From Flavobacterium buctense (GTDB lineage: Bacteria > Bacteroidota > Bacteroidia > Flavobacteriales > Flavobacteriaceae): a stretch of 64,000 nt of DNA. A program made the translations under genes and the position numbers. The first letter of the stretch is position 1; each line of letters starts with the position of its first letter. The notes beneath the pieces were generated by a model. It searched no databases, had not been told where the DNA came from, and saw nothing but the letters and a program-made list of their open reading frames with translations. This document shows, in pieces, positions 17,482-27,519 of this stretch. The stretch is from the NCBI RefSeq assembly GCF_014486695.1, contig NZ_JACTAB010000001.1, forward strand, positions 124,001 through 188,000. Reading direction: 5' to 3'.

Positions 17482-19170
17482 CTACCTCAAATCCTTCAAC
17501 CTCAACTGAACCGTTACATTCCCATTGAATTCATTTTCATCGATGCAATACACTGCGTCAAACGAATTTTGATTTTTAACCAGGTCTATTTTTTTTCCTA
17601 AACCAAAACCTATCACACCAAAGCCTTGGCTTCCATACTGTTTAACAAACAGTTTCAAATGGTCCTCATTTGCGCCGATTCCTTTAGCATATCCGCTGTC
17701 TTTTAATCCTTTCGACAAAAAAACAGGTGTCATGTTTTGGGGACCAAAAGGTTCAAACTGATTTAGAATTCTAATCAATTTCTCGTTGATATCTGTCAAG
17801 TTAATTTCCGCATCTACCGATATCTCCGGCGTCAATAAATCGGGAGGAATGGTTTCTTCGACAGTGCTCTCAAATGCTTCTTTGAATGCGGTATAATTTT
17901 CTTCTTTCAAAGTCATTCCGGCTGCATACATGTGTCCGCCAAACTGCTCCAAATGGTTTGCACAAGCCTCCAAAGCATTGTAAATATCAAAATCCTTCAC
18001 GGAACGGGCCGAAGCCGCCAATTTATCACCGCTTTTTGTGAACACTATCGTAGGTCGATAATACGTTTCAATCAATCGGGAAGCCACAATTCCGATCACG
18101 CCTTTGTGCCAACTCTTATTATAAACCACCGTAGTAAATTTGTCTGTCTCCTGATTAATCTCTATTTGATCTAGTGCTTCAATCGTAATTTGTTTGTCTA
18201 ACTCTTTTCGGTCACTGTTGTGTTGCTCTATTTCGGAGGCGAAAATTTCGGCTTGGTCTAAGTCGTATTCTGTTAGTAAAGCTACGGCCTCATTGCCATG
18301 TTTAATTCTTCCGGCGGCGTTGATTCTTGGTGCAATGATAAAAACAACATCCGTAATCGTCAATACTTTTTTCTTTACATTTTGTACCAATGCCTTAATT
18401 CCGGGACGTGGATTCGTATTAATAACTTCTAAACCAAATTTCGCTAAAGTTCTATTTTCACCTGTAATCGGGACAATATCAGCGGCAATCGCAGTCGCCA
18501 CTAGGTCTAAATAAGGCAACAAATCTTCTGTAGTTTGGTTTCTGTTTTGAGCCAAAGCTTGAATGAGTTTAAAACCCACGCCACAACCACACAATTCGTC
18601 ATAAGGATAATGACAATCTTCCCTTTTTGGATCTAAAACCGCAATGGCTTCAGGTAAACTTTCCCCCGGACGATGGTGATCACAAATGATAAAATCGATG
18701 TTTTTACTTTTGGCGTAAGCCACATGGTCAATGGATTTTATCCCGCAATCCAAAGCAATAATTAAAGAAAAACCATTGTCATCGGCAAAATCAATGCCTT
18801 TATACGAAATGCCATACCCTTCGTCATAGCGGTCGGGAATGTAAGTCGCCACATTCGGATAATAGCTTTTTAAATAACTCGACAGCAAAGAAACTGCCGT
18901 CGTCCCATCAACATCATAATCACCAAACACCAAAATATTTTCTCCATTCGCAATCGCTGTTTCAATACGAGTCACGGCTTTGTCCATGTCTTTCATCAAA
19001 TACGGGTCGTGCAAATCATCCAAACTCGGCCGAAAAAACTGTCGTGCGTCTTCATACGTTTCAATCCCTCGCTGCACTAAAAGCATGGCAATCAACTCGG
19101 CTACTTTAAGTTCGGCAGCTAAAGCTTTCACTTTTTCTGGAGATGGTTTTGGCTTCAATGTCCAACGCAT
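17482..19170 (-). CDS. recJ: Single-stranded-DNA-specific exonuclease RecJ
   Basis: A 562-residue 5'-3' single-strand exonuclease used in recombination and mismatch repair. I use the ATG at 19168-19170 (MRWTLKPKP); four further codons upstream begin with TTG, and a minus-strand -7 box TAAATTTG sits at 19180-19187, on top of that longer start. The DHH phosphoesterase motifs are clear: FGDYDVDGTTA near residue 84 and IICDHHRPGE near 161. A DHHA1 domain follows, with the GGHMYAAGMT motif, then an OB-fold end. It is transcribed away from the adenine deaminase gene. Confidence 0.96.
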   Translation of the reverse strand: MRWTLKPKPSPEKVKALAAELKVAELIAMLLVQRGIETYEDARQFFRPSLDDLHDPYLMKDMDKAVTRIETAIANGENILVFGDYDVDGTTAVSLLSSYLKSYYPNVATYIPDRYDEGYGISYKGIDFADDNGFSLIIALDCGIKSIDHVAYAKSKNIDFIICDHHRPGESLPEAIAVLDPKREDCHYPYDELCGCGVGFKLIQALAQNRNQTTEDLLPYLDLVATAIAADIVPITGENRTLAKFGLEVINTNPRPGIKALVQNVKKKVLTITDVVFIIAPRINAAGRIKHGNEAVALLTEYDLDQAEIFASEIEQHNSDRKELDKQITIEALDQIEINQETDKFTTVVYNKSWHKGVIGIVASRLIETYYRPTIVFTKSGDKLAASARSVKDFDIYNALEACANHLEQFGGHMYAAGMTLKEENYTAFKEAFESTVEETIPPDLLTPEISVDAEINLTDINEKLIRILNQFEPFGPQNMTPVFLSKGLKDSGYAKGIGANEDHLKLFVKQYGSQGFGVIGFGLGKKIDLVKNQNSFDAVYCIDENEFNGNVTVQLRLKDLR

Positions 19171-19231
19171 AATGAAATTCAAATTTATGAAGTTGTGTTC
19201 TACAAAAATAGGAAAAGCAAAACTAGGTTTG

Positions 19232-19264
19232 TTGCAGTTTTAGTGTATTTATTCTTTACATTTG
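19232..19264 (+). promoter_or_regulatory. Promoter for adenine deaminase
   Basis: TTG at 19232-19234, a 22-bp spacer, then TACATTTG at 19257-19264, matching the flavobacterial consensus. It predicts a start near 19270 and a short leader to the ATG at 19284. Confidence 0.55.
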
Positions 19265-19283
19265 AAATTCAATTTCAATAAAA

Positions 19284-20906
19284 ATGCAAATTCAAGGTCA
19301 AATTGTCGATATCGAAAACAAACTTATATATTCAGGTGAAATTACGGTGGCCCATGGAAAAATTGTTTCGATAACAAAGAAAAATCATGAGGTCAAAGAC
19401 TACATACTTCCCGGATTTATCGATGCCCATATTCATATCGAAAGTTCAATGCTCGTTCCTTCCGAATTTGCTAAAATTGCGGTTTTGCATGGAACCGTCG
19501 GCACCATTTCCGATCCGCATGAAATTGCGAATGTCTTAGGAATGGACGGTGTTCATTATATGATTGACAATGGCAAAAAAGTACCGTTGAAGTTTCATTT
19601 TGGTGCGCCATCGTGTGTTCCGGCTACGTTTTTTGAAACAGCCGGTGCCGTAATTGATTCGGAACAAATCAAAGAATTATTGGCTTTGCCGGATATTTAT
19701 TATTTATCGGAAATGATGAATTATCCGGGCGTTTTGTTTGATGATGAAGAAGTTTTGAAAAAGATGGCTTGGGCGAAACATTTTAACAAACCTGTTGACG
19801 GTCATGCCCCTGGATTGAGAGGCGAACCCATAAAAAAATACATTTCGGCCGGAATCACAACTGACCACGAATGCTACACTTATGCCGAAGCTGCCGAAAA
19901 ATTATCGCTGGGAATGAAAGTTATTATTCGCGAAGGAAGTGCGGCCAAAAACTTCGAAGCCCTCATCGATTTACTTCCCGACAATTACGAAAACATGATG
20001 TTCTGTTCCGATGACAAACATCCTGATGATTTGATTTTGGGTCACATTAACCAACTTTGTGCCAGAGCAGTTGCCAAAGGAATTGATGTTTTTAAAGTAT
20101 TACAAGTTGCTTGTGTCAATCCGGTAAAACATTACAACATGGAAGTTGGTTTATTAAAAGAAAACGATGCTGCCGATTTTATCGTCGTAGAAGATTTGGT
20201 TGATTTTAAAGTGAAACAAACTTTCATCAATGGAGAATTAGCCGCCGAAAACGGGCACTCTTTTGTGCCACATGTCGAATTTGACAAACCGAATAATTTC
20301 AATACTTCCGCTAAAGTTTTAAGCGACTTTGAAATGCCAAGCTCGGCCAAAACTATTCGCATTATTGAAGCCTTGGAAGGTCAATTGATCACCAATGAAA
20401 TTCACCACAAATCCTTTCTACAAAACGGAAAATTGGTTTCCGATATTGAAAATGACATCCTGAAAATGGCAGTTGTCAATCGCTATGAAAATACCAAACC
20501 TGCTATAGCTTTTATCAAAAACTTCGGCTTGAAAAAAGGCGCGATTGCGAGTTCCGTAGCGCATGATTGTCATAATATAGTTGTAGTTGGCACTTCTGAT
20601 GAAGAGATTTTGAGTGCAGTAAACTTGATTATCCAAAATACCGGTGGTATTTGCGCTGTTAATGATTCCGACAAAAAATCGTTGGCATTACCCGTTGCCG
20701 GCATCATGAGTGATCAAAACGGATGGGAAGCCGGACGTTTGTATCAAGAAATTGATGCCATGGCAAAAGATTTAGGCAGTACTTTAAAAGCTCCGTTTAT
20801 GACGCTTTCGTTTATGGCCTTGTTAGTGATTCCCGATTTAAAATTGTCGGACAAAGGCTTGTTCAGTGGCAATAGTTTCTCTTTTGTGGATTTGGAAGTA
20901 GAATAA
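19284..20906 (+). CDS. ade: Adenine deaminase
   Basis: A 540-residue amidohydrolase converting adenine to hypoxanthine in purine salvage. Metal-site motifs include [10 protein letters not shown] near residues 47-56, the [11 protein letters not shown] segment, PVDGHAPGL, and [10 protein letters not shown] with the metal Asp. The C-terminal region ([20 protein letters not shown] and GGICAVNDS) is the extra domain special to the AdeC type. The length is normal. Alone between the divergent recJ and convergent rsmI, it is monocistronic, with its own promoter at 19232-19264. Confidence 0.95.
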   Translation: MQIQGQIVDIENKLIYSGEITVAHGKIVSITKKNHEVKDYILPGFIDAHIHIESSMLVPSEFAKIAVLHGTVGTISDPHEIANVLGMDGVHYMIDNGKKVPLKFHFGAPSCVPATFFETAGAVIDSEQIKELLALPDIYYLSEMMNYPGVLFDDEEVLKKMAWAKHFNKPVDGHAPGLRGEPIKKYISAGITTDHECYTYAEAAEKLSLGMKVIIREGSAAKNFEALIDLLPDNYENMMFCSDDKHPDDLILGHINQLCARAVAKGIDVFKVLQVACVNPVKHYNMEVGLLKENDAADFIVVEDLVDFKVKQTFINGELAAENGHSFVPHVEFDKPNNFNTSAKVLSDFEMPSSAKTIRIIEALEGQLITNEIHHKSFLQNGKLVSDIENDILKMAVVNRYENTKPAIAFIKNFGLKKGAIASSVAHDCHNIVVVGTSDEEILSAVNLIIQNTGGICAVNDSDKKSLALPVAGIMSDQNGWEAGRLYQEIDAMAKDLGSTLKAPFMTLSFMALLVIPDLKLSDKGLFSGNSFSFVDLEVE

Positions 20907-20908
20907 AA

Positions 20909-21616
20909 CTATTCTCTTTCTCTATCCTTTTTACTTTCTTTTTCGGAAACTTTCCCACCAACTACCGCTACAATTTCTCCTTTTGGCGGTTTGATCTCAA
21001 AGTATTGTAAAACCTCAGCGGCTGTTCCGCGTATGGTTTCTTCATGTAGTTTTGATAATTCTCTCGATACGGAAACCGGTCTTTCAGCTCCAAAATAGTG
21101 CACAAATTCGGCCAACGTTTTCACCAATTTATGAGGAGAAACATAAAAAATCATCGTTCTGTTTTCTTCGGCTAGCGCCAAATATCGGGTTTGACGGCCT
21201 TTCTTTTCGGGTAAAAAACCTTCGAACACGAATCTATCATTGGGCAAACCACTATTGACCAAAGCCGGAACAAAAGCGGTCGCGCCGGGCAAACAATCGA
21301 CTTCAATATTATTTTCGACACATGCTCTTGTCAATAAAAATCCGGGATCGGAAATCGCAGGCGTTCCGGCATCACTAATTAAGGCTATACTTTCTCCGGC
21401 TTGCAAACGCTTTATTAAATTCTCGACTGTTTTATGTTCGTTATGCATATGGTGACTGTGCATGTGCGTCGAAATCTCGAAATGCTTGAGTAATTTTCCG
21501 CTGGTGCGCGTGTCTTCCGCCAAAATTAAATCGACTTCTTTCAAAACTTTGATGGCTCTGAAAGTCATGTCTTCTAGGTTGCCAATTGGCGTTGGAACAA
21601 TGTAAAGTTTGGACAT
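20909..21616 (-). CDS. rsmI: 16S rRNA (cytidine1402-2'-O)-methyltransferase
   Basis: A 235-residue SAM-dependent methyltransferase of the tetrapyrrole-methylase fold that methylates the ribose of C1402 in the ribosomal decoding centre. Typical segments are TPIGNLEDMTFRAI (residues 8-21), AEDTRTSGKLLKH, ALISDAGTPAISDPG and LPGATAFVPALVNSGLP. The C-terminus GEIVAVVGGK is normal, then a charged tail. Its start directly abuts the stop of the upstream acidic protein gene, with no intervening base, so translation is probably coupled. Confidence 0.96.
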   Translation of the reverse strand: MSKLYIVPTPIGNLEDMTFRAIKVLKEVDLILAEDTRTSGKLLKHFEISTHMHSHHMHNEHKTVENLIKRLQAGESIALISDAGTPAISDPGFLLTRACVENNIEVDCLPGATAFVPALVNSGLPNDRFVFEGFLPEKKGRQTRYLALAEENRTMIFYVSPHKLVKTLAEFVHYFGAERPVSVSRELSKLHEETIRGTAAEVLQYFEIKPPKGEIVAVVGGKVSEKESKKDRERE

Positions 21617-22507
21617 TTACTTGAATTTATTCTCCACGACTTCCATAAATCGCTCGATGTAATCTTCTTTGCCAACCCAATAATTATAATCTGGAATGAC
21701 CATTTCGTTCAGAAAATCTTTGGCTTCTGTTAAATTGTCAAAAGTATTTAATTGGGAAATCACGCGGTTAAAATCTTCGTTGCTTCCGGCAAAAAGATTA
21801 TTGACAAAGGCTACTCTATCGTTCAATCCGATTTCCATGGTTTTACCGAATGCGCTGTTTAGAGATATCGCTTTGGGTTCGTTTATATCTTTAGTTTCCG
21901 TTAACGTTTCTGAAGAGAAAAGCGAAACTTCATTGGGTTTAACAAAAACAGGATCAACATAATTTTCGCCCAATAAATCTTCCAACGCTACATGTTTAGT
22001 TTCCGAATTTACTTCAGAAGCTGTTTCAGCCGGTTCAATCTCTGCTTCCTCTTCCTCTTCCACCAATTCAAAAATAGGTTTGAAAACCGGTTCTTCTTCG
22101 TCAGTTTCCGCCACAACTTCTTCTTCCATTTCTTCTTCCAAAACAGGTTCCCCTTCTTCTTCCACCTCTTCGGAAATCATAATTTCTTCTTCTATTTCTT
22201 CCTCGGCAACCATTTCCGGTTCTTCTTCAGATTTCAAAACAACTTCCGGCACTTGAACAGATTTTACTTCTTGTGTTACTTCTTGAGGTGTTTCGGCTTC
22301 TAAATTTTGCTCTAATTTATCTTCTAAAACCGCAGCGTCTAGATCGTTTTTAACCGATTCAAAATTATCTTGGTAAAACTTTAAAACGGTTAATGTCTCG
22401 TATAGTTTTTGAGTTTCTTTATACAATTGATCGACTTCCGATTTGTTTTTCAGTTTCAAAATTCGGTGGGCAATGCTGATTAATTCGGACTCTAATCTTT
22501 TTTTCAT
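21617..22507 (-). CDS. Conserved acidic protein with Glu-rich linker, function unknown
   Basis: A 296-residue cytoplasmic protein in three parts. Residues 1-60 form a charged helical or coiled-coil segment (SEVDQLYKETQKLYETL). Residues about 70-165 are an extremely acidic, Glu-rich low-complexity linker. The last 85 residues form a compact conserved domain (FGKTMEIGLNDRVAFVNNLF, then DFNRVISQLNTF and YWVGKEDYIERFMEVVENKF). I recall this C-terminal domain from other Flavobacteriia but know no function. It is first of a two-gene unit with rsmI and transcribed divergently from thymidine kinase. Confidence 0.75.
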   Translation of the reverse strand: MKKRLESELISIAHRILKLKNKSEVDQLYKETQKLYETLTVLKFYQDNFESVKNDLDAAVLEDKLEQNLEAETPQEVTQEVKSVQVPEVVLKSEEEPEMVAEEEIEEEIMISEEVEEEGEPVLEEEMEEEVVAETDEEEPVFKPIFELVEEEEEAEIEPAETASEVNSETKHVALEDLLGENYVDPVFVKPNEVSLFSSETLTETKDINEPKAISLNSAFGKTMEIGLNDRVAFVNNLFAGSNEDFNRVISQLNTFDNLTEAKDFLNEMVIPDYNYWVGKEDYIERFMEVVENKFK

Positions 22508-22709
22508 CTTATGGGAAATTATAGGGAATATGCTTGTATCATTTTTTATTTATTTTCTTCCGTGCAATTTATTTAACCTTGGGAAGAAGTTACCTTAATT
22601 AAAATTTTTCTACATTTGAATCGACGTAAAAATAGAAAAAAATAATGTCGGTTTGTTTTCGTTACAAAGTAATAAAAACTATTCATTTTTAGCGCAAGAA
22701 AAATACAAA

Positions 22710-23330
22710 ATGTTTCTCGAAAATACAGTAAATCATAAAGAACAATTTGGTTGGATTGAAGTCATCTGCGGATCGATGTTTTCGGGTAAAACAGAAGAAC
22801 TCATCCGCCGCTTAAAAAGGGCTCAATTTGCCAAACAAAAAGTCGAAATTTTCAAGCCATCCATCGATACGCGCTACGATGAGGAAATGGTTGTTTCCCA
22901 TAATAAAAACGAAATACGTTCGACTCCGGTTCCGGCGGCGGCTAACATTCGAATTTTAGCCCAAGGCTGTGATGTCGTTGGTATAGACGAAGCGCAATTT
23001 TTTGATGACGAAATTATAGCAGTTTGTAATGATTTAGCCAATTCGGGAATACGGGTAATTGTGGCGGGATTAGACATGGATTTTAAAGGCAATCCTTTCG
23101 GACCAATGCCGGCTTTGATGGCCACTGCCGAATATGTGACCAAAGTCCACGCCGTTTGTACCAGAACGGGCAATTTAGCCCATTACAGTTTCCGAAAAAA
23201 TGACAACGAAAAATTGGTCATGCTCGGTGAAACCGAAGAATACGAACCTTTGAGCCGCGCTGCTTATTTCAATGCCATGCGCGAAAACATGGTCGTAAAA
23301 GACGCCGAAAACCTATCTAAAGAAGAATAA
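22710..23330 (+). CDS. tdk: Thymidine kinase (type II), zinc-site cysteines mostly missing
   Basis: Phosphorylates thymidine to dTMP in pyrimidine salvage. The ATG at 22710 ([12 protein letters not shown]) gives 206 residues; an open frame from 22653 adds an unlikely N-terminus. The P-loop [11 protein letters not shown] is near residue 22 and [11 protein letters not shown] is the Walker-B-like region. Type II enzymes normally hold a structural zinc with four Cys. Here only the first remains: the pattern is CTRTG and later PLSRAAY where CxxC and CRxC are expected. Zinc binding is therefore probably lost. A -7 box TACATTTG is at 22611-22618. The murF-alr gene starts four bases after the stop. 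Confidence 0.94.
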   Translation: MFLENTVNHKEQFGWIEVICGSMFSGKTEELIRRLKRAQFAKQKVEIFKPSIDTRYDEEMVVSHNKNEIRSTPVPAAANIRILAQGCDVVGIDEAQFFDDEIIAVCNDLANSGIRVIVAGLDMDFKGNPFGPMPALMATAEYVTKVHAVCTRTGNLAHYSFRKNDNEKLVMLGETEEYEPLSRAAYFNAMRENMVVKDAENLSKEE

Positions 23331-23334
23331 CCCC

Positions 23335-25779
23335 TTGACACTAACCCTACGAAATATCATTCCCATCATCAAGGCCAATTGGATCGGTCAAAATGATGTA
23401 GCCGTTATTGACGCGATTTCTATTGATAGTCGCTCATTGCAAAATGGCGAAAACACTTTGTTTTTTGCGATTTCGGGACCCAATAATGACGGCCATTCTT
23501 ATATTGAAGAACTGATTGGAAAAGATGTAAAGCATTTTGTGGTAACCCATATTCCCGAAAATGCAACCGGAAAAGCTAACTTTTTAGTAGTTGAGAATAC
23601 ACTAGAAGCTTTGCAAAAATTCGCTTCGTATTACCGTAGTTTATTTGACTTTCCTATTATCGGAATCACCGGAAGCAACGGCAAAACCATCATCAAAGAA
23701 TGGTTGAATTTTTTGTTGAGTCCGGATTACAATATTATTCGCAGTCCGAAAAGTTACAACTCGCAAGTGGGTGTTCCGCTGTCGATTTTAGGCATCAATG
23801 AAAAACATAATCTCGGGATTTTTGAAGCCGGTATTTCTACGGTTAATGAAATGGAAAAACTGCAAAAAATCATTCGCCCGACGATTGGTATTTTATCAAA
23901 TATTGGCACAGCACACGATGAAGGTTTTCCCAGCGTAGCCGAAAAAATAAAAGAGAAATTAAAGCTTTTTACTTCGGTAAATGTTTTGATTTTGAACAAG
24001 AATAAAACCATTAATGCGTTTGTAAACCAAAAGATAAAAACCTTCAGTTGGTGTTCAGACGATAAAAGTGCGGATGTTTACATCACCAAAAAAAACATAG
24101 GCGATTTAACCGAATTGCAAGTCACTTATAAAGAAGATACTTTCCCGATTATCATTCCGTTTCAAGACCAAGCTTCGGTCGAAAATGCGATTCATTGCAT
24201 GATGGTGATGCTTTATTTTGGCTACAATCACAAAGTCATTCAAACCCGAATGGCGCAATTGTATCCGGTGGAAATGCGTTTGAAAGTCAAAAACGGCATT
24301 AACAATTGTACGATTATCGATGACAGTTACAGTTCCGATTTTCAGTCGTTGAAAATAGCTTTAGATTTTTTGGAACACCAAAAACAACACAAAAAGAAAA
24401 CCCTAATTCTCTCGGATATTTTCCAAAGCGGATTGAATAATGAAGAATTATATTCCCAAGTTTCGCAATTGATTATTTCGAACAAAATCACTCGTGTTAT
24501 AGGTATTGGCGAAACGATTTCACAGTATAAAAACAAATTCATCAATAGTGTTACGTTTAAAAATGTAGCCGAATTTGCCAATGCTTTTGAACAATTAAAC
24601 TTCGAAAACGAAACCATACTGGTCAAAGGTGCGCGTGATTTTCACTTTGAAGAAATCGTCTCGATGCTCGAAGAGAAAACGCATGAAACCGTTTTGGAAA
24701 TCAACCTCAACGCGGTCAGTCACAATCTGAATTTCTTTAAATCGAAATTGGCTCCGAAAACCAAAATGATGGTTATGGTGAAAGCTTTTGGTTATGGTAA
24801 CGGCGGATTTGAAATTGCCAAATTATTAGAGCATCACAAAGTCGATTATCTCGGTGTGGCTTTCGCCGATGAAGGAATTTCATTGAAAAGTGCCGGAATT
24901 TCGGTGCCGATTATGGTGATGAATCCGGAGACGACGAGTTTTTCGGCTATCATTCAGCACAACTTAGAACCCGAAATTTATTCGATTAAAGGATTAAAAG
25001 CCTTTCTGAAAATTGCCGAGCAAAAGAAATTAAAGAACTACCCAATTCATATTAAAATCGATACCGGAATGCACCGTTTGGGTTTTGAAGAAGAAAATTT
25101 AGCCGAATTGATTTCCATCCTAAAAAGCAACGAAACGATCCAAATTAAAAGCATTTTGTCGCACATGGCAACTAGTGATGATTTGAAACACGATGCGTTT
25201 GCCCAATCGCAGATTGCTTTATTTGAAAAACTGTCTGCTCAATTGCTTTCGGAACTTAAAATTAAACCGATTCGTCATATTTTAAATACTTCCGGCATTT
25301 CCAATTATCCCGATGCACAATACGACATGGTGCGTTTAGGCATTGGTTTGTATGGGATTTCCAACGATGAAGAGGAGCAAAAATACTTGGAGAATGTAGG
25401 CACTTTAAAATCGGTTATTTCTCAAATTAGAACGATTGACCAAGGTGAAAGCGTAGGTTATGGTCGAAGATTTATAGCCGAAAAGGAAACCAAAATCGCC
25501 ACAATTCCTATTGGTTATGCCGATGGTATTCGAAGAAGTTGGGGCAATGGTGTAGGTTATGTAGTTATCAATAACAAACAAGCCAAAATTGTAGGCAGCA
25601 TATGTATGGATATGCTAATGGTTGATGTTACCAACATTGATTGTAAAGAAGGAAATTCGGTGATTATTTTTGGCGAAAATCCATCGGTGAACCATATGGC
25701 TAAGCAATTGAACACCATTCCGTATGAAATTCTTACCAGCATTTCTCAAAGGGTTAAGCGAGTATTTTTCCGAGAATAG
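23335..25779 (+). CDS. Bifunctional MurF ligase / alanine racemase, TTG start
   Basis: An 814-residue fusion. Residues 1-445 are UDP-N-acetylmuramoyl-tripeptide--D-Ala-D-Ala ligase (ISIDSRSLQNG, then P-loop GITGSNGKT near 111-119). Residues about 455-814 are PLP alanine racemase, with the PLP lysine in MVKAFGYGNG near 483 and the GYGRRF and GSICMDMLMVDVT segments. The fusion couples D-alanine supply with the ligation that uses it, and is known in Bacteroidota. No ATG fits: the upstream in-frame stop is at 23296 and the conserved MurF N-terminus begins at once, so TTG at 23335 must be the start. It follows tdk by four bases. Confidence 0.94.
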   Translation: MTLTLRNIIPIIKANWIGQNDVAVIDAISIDSRSLQNGENTLFFAISGPNNDGHSYIEELIGKDVKHFVVTHIPENATGKANFLVVENTLEALQKFASYYRSLFDFPIIGITGSNGKTIIKEWLNFLLSPDYNIIRSPKSYNSQVGVPLSILGINEKHNLGIFEAGISTVNEMEKLQKIIRPTIGILSNIGTAHDEGFPSVAEKIKEKLKLFTSVNVLILNKNKTINAFVNQKIKTFSWCSDDKSADVYITKKNIGDLTELQVTYKEDTFPIIIPFQDQASVENAIHCMMVMLYFGYNHKVIQTRMAQLYPVEMRLKVKNGINNCTIIDDSYSSDFQSLKIALDFLEHQKQHKKKTLILSDIFQSGLNNEELYSQVSQLIISNKITRVIGIGETISQYKNKFINSVTFKNVAEFANAFEQLNFENETILVKGARDFHFEEIVSMLEEKTHETVLEINLNAVSHNLNFFKSKLAPKTKMMVMVKAFGYGNGGFEIAKLLEHHKVDYLGVAFADEGISLKSAGISVPIMVMNPETTSFSAIIQHNLEPEIYSIKGLKAFLKIAEQKKLKNYPIHIKIDTGMHRLGFEEENLAELISILKSNETIQIKSILSHMATSDDLKHDAFAQSQIALFEKLSAQLLSELKIKPIRHILNTSGISNYPDAQYDMVRLGIGLYGISNDEEEQKYLENVGTLKSVISQIRTIDQGESVGYGRRFIAEKETKIATIPIGYADGIRRSWGNGVGYVVINNKQAKIVGSICMDMLMVDVTNIDCKEGNSVIIFGENPSVNHMAKQLNTIPYEILTSISQRVKRVFFRE

Positions 25780-25854
25780 TTTTATTTTTTTGTGAATTAT
25801 ATAAAAATTTAACTAATTTAGTGTCATTAATTAACCAATTAAAAACAAAAAAAT

Positions 25855-26271
25855 ATGGGATTTTTTAGCGATTTTAAAGCGTCTTTGATGAAAGGCGATG
25901 TATTAAGTTTGGCTACCGCGGTAGTAATCGGTGGTGCTTTTGGTAAGATTGTCGGGTCAGCTGTTGACGATGTTATTATGCCAATAGTTGGTTTAATTAC
26001 AGGCGGTATTGACTTTACAACTAAATTCATCACATTAGATGGCAACAGTTATGAAAACTTAGCCAAAGCCAAAGAAGCCGGCGCTGCTGTAATTACTTAT
26101 GGTAATCTGGTACAAGCCACCATTAATTTCGTGATTATTGCGTTGTTCATCTTTATCATTCTTCGCGCAGCAGAGAGAATGAAGAAAAAAGAAGAAGCTG
26201 CACCTGCTGCACCTGCCGGACCAACACAAGAAGAATTGCTTACTCAAATTAGAGATTTGCTTAAAAAGTAG
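25855..26271 (+). CDS. mscL: Large-conductance mechanosensitive channel
   Basis: A 138-residue inner-membrane channel that opens under membrane tension to release solutes on osmotic downshock. The first helix region [33 protein letters not shown] holds the hydrophobic gate; the second helix ([18 protein letters not shown]) and the charged C-terminal helical tail ([11 protein letters not shown]) follow. Pentamer assembly is expected from the family. It has its own terminator and stands alone between murF-alr and asd. Confidence 0.97.
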   Translation: MGFFSDFKASLMKGDVLSLATAVVIGGAFGKIVGSAVDDVIMPIVGLITGGIDFTTKFITLDGNSYENLAKAKEAGAAVITYGNLVQATINFVIIALFIFIILRAAERMKKKEEAAPAAPAGPTQEELLTQIRDLLKK

Positions 26272-26297
26272 TACCGCTACATTATATATTCTAACTA

Positions 26298-26330
26298 AAC
26301 CGCTTCTTAATAGAGGCGGTTTTTCTTTTT
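26298..26330 (+). terminator. Terminator after mscL
   Basis: Stem aaccgcttc/gaggcggtt (26298-26306 and about 26313-26321, with G-U pairs) followed by a T-rich run, about 27 bp after the mscL stop. Confidence 0.75.
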
Positions 26331-26439
26331 GGGCAAATCGCTTTTAGAATTCGGTAATTTTTATAGTAAAAACTAATGCAGGTATGGTTTTCTGATTACT
26401 TTTGTAGTTCAAAATTTATTAAATCTAAATTATATTTTT

Positions 26440-27429
26440 ATGAAAGTTGCTGTAGTAGGTGCAACCGGTATGGTTGGCGAAGTAATGCTTCAAGTATTGG
26501 CGGAAAGAAATTTTCCTGTATCCGAATTAATTCCCGTAGCTTCTGAGAAATCAGTGGGTAAGGAAATCGAATTTAAGGGTAAGAAGTATAAAGTAGTGGG
26601 TTTACAAACAGCAGTAGACATGAAGGCAGACATCGCTTTGTTTTCGGCTGGTGGGGAAACTTCTTTAGCTTGGGCACCAAAATTTGCCGAAGCCGGAACC
26701 ACCGTAATCGACAACTCATCTGCATGGAGAATGGATCCGACTAAAAAACTAGTCGTTCCTGAAATCAACGCTTCTGAATTGACCAAAGAAGATAAAATCA
26801 TTGCCAATCCAAACTGTTCGACTATACAAATGGTAATGGTTTTAGCGCCATTACATAAAAAATACAACATCAAACGTGTCATTGTTTCTACTTACCAATC
26901 CATTACCGGAACCGGTGTGAAAGCAGTACAACAATTGGAAAATGAATATGCAGGTATTAAAGGGGAAATGGCTTATAAATACCAAATACACCGCAATGCA
27001 ATTCCACAATGCGATAGTTTTGAAGACAACGGTTACACCAAAGAAGAAATGAAATTGGTGCGCGAAACCCAAAAAATCATCGGTGACAAATCGATTGCAG
27101 TTACCGCAACAGCGATTAGAATACCGGTAGTTGGTGGACACAGTGAAGCGGTGAATGTAGAATTCTCTAATGATTTTGATGTAAACGAAGTGAGAAATAT
27201 TCTTCACCACACCGCCGGCGTAACCGTTCAAGATAATAATGACACTTATACTTATCCGATGCCTTTGTATGCTCAAGGAAAAGACGATGTGTTTGTGGGC
27301 AGAATCCGTCGTGATGAAAGCCAACCGAACTCTTTAAATATGTGGATTGTAGCCGACAACTTAAGAAAAGGCGCAGCAACCAATACAGTTCAAATTGCTG
27401 AATATTTGGTAGCGAATAACTTAGTGTAA
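26440..27429 (+). CDS. asd: Aspartate-semialdehyde dehydrogenase
   Basis: A 329-residue NADP-dependent enzyme that reduces aspartyl phosphate to aspartate semialdehyde, the step after aspartate kinase (6697-7950) and the entry to diaminopimelate for peptidoglycan. The nucleotide loop GATGMVGEVML is at residues 7-17, the catalytic Cys is in NPNCSTIQ near 125, and the catalytic His in VVGGHSEAV near 232. The length is normal. A -7 box TACTTTTG is at 26397-26404. Monocistronic, with a terminator after the stop. Confidence 0.97.
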   Translation: MKVAVVGATGMVGEVMLQVLAERNFPVSELIPVASEKSVGKEIEFKGKKYKVVGLQTAVDMKADIALFSAGGETSLAWAPKFAEAGTTVIDNSSAWRMDPTKKLVVPEINASELTKEDKIIANPNCSTIQMVMVLAPLHKKYNIKRVIVSTYQSITGTGVKAVQQLENEYAGIKGEMAYKYQIHRNAIPQCDSFEDNGYTKEEMKLVRETQKIIGDKSIAVTATAIRIPVVGGHSEAVNVEFSNDFDVNEVRNILHHTAGVTVQDNNDTYTYPMPLYAQGKDDVFVGRIRRDESQPNSLNMWIVADNLRKGAATNTVQIAEYLVANNLV

Positions 27430-27447
27430 TTTAAACTACTCAATAAT

Positions 27448-27496
27448 CCGTCCGATTTTACAAATCCTAAAGTTTGTTAAAATCGGGCGGTTTTTC
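27448..27496 (+). terminator. Terminator after asd
   Basis: Stem ccgtccgatttta/taaaatcgggcgg (27448-27460 and 27478-27490, one G-U pair) with a 17-nt loop, followed by five T. Confidence 0.85.
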
Positions 27497-27519
27497 TTTA
27501 GCAATGTTTTACATTTGCG

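Noticed and set aside
21992..22303. 103-codon plus-strand open frame rich in Phe
   Set aside because: It is the complement of the Glu-rich linker of the acidic protein; GAA-rich DNA read backwards gives Phe-rich frames without stops.
27167..27379. Antisense open frames inside asd and other housekeeping genes
   Set aside because: They overlap fully conserved genes on the other strand, lack start context and show no family features.
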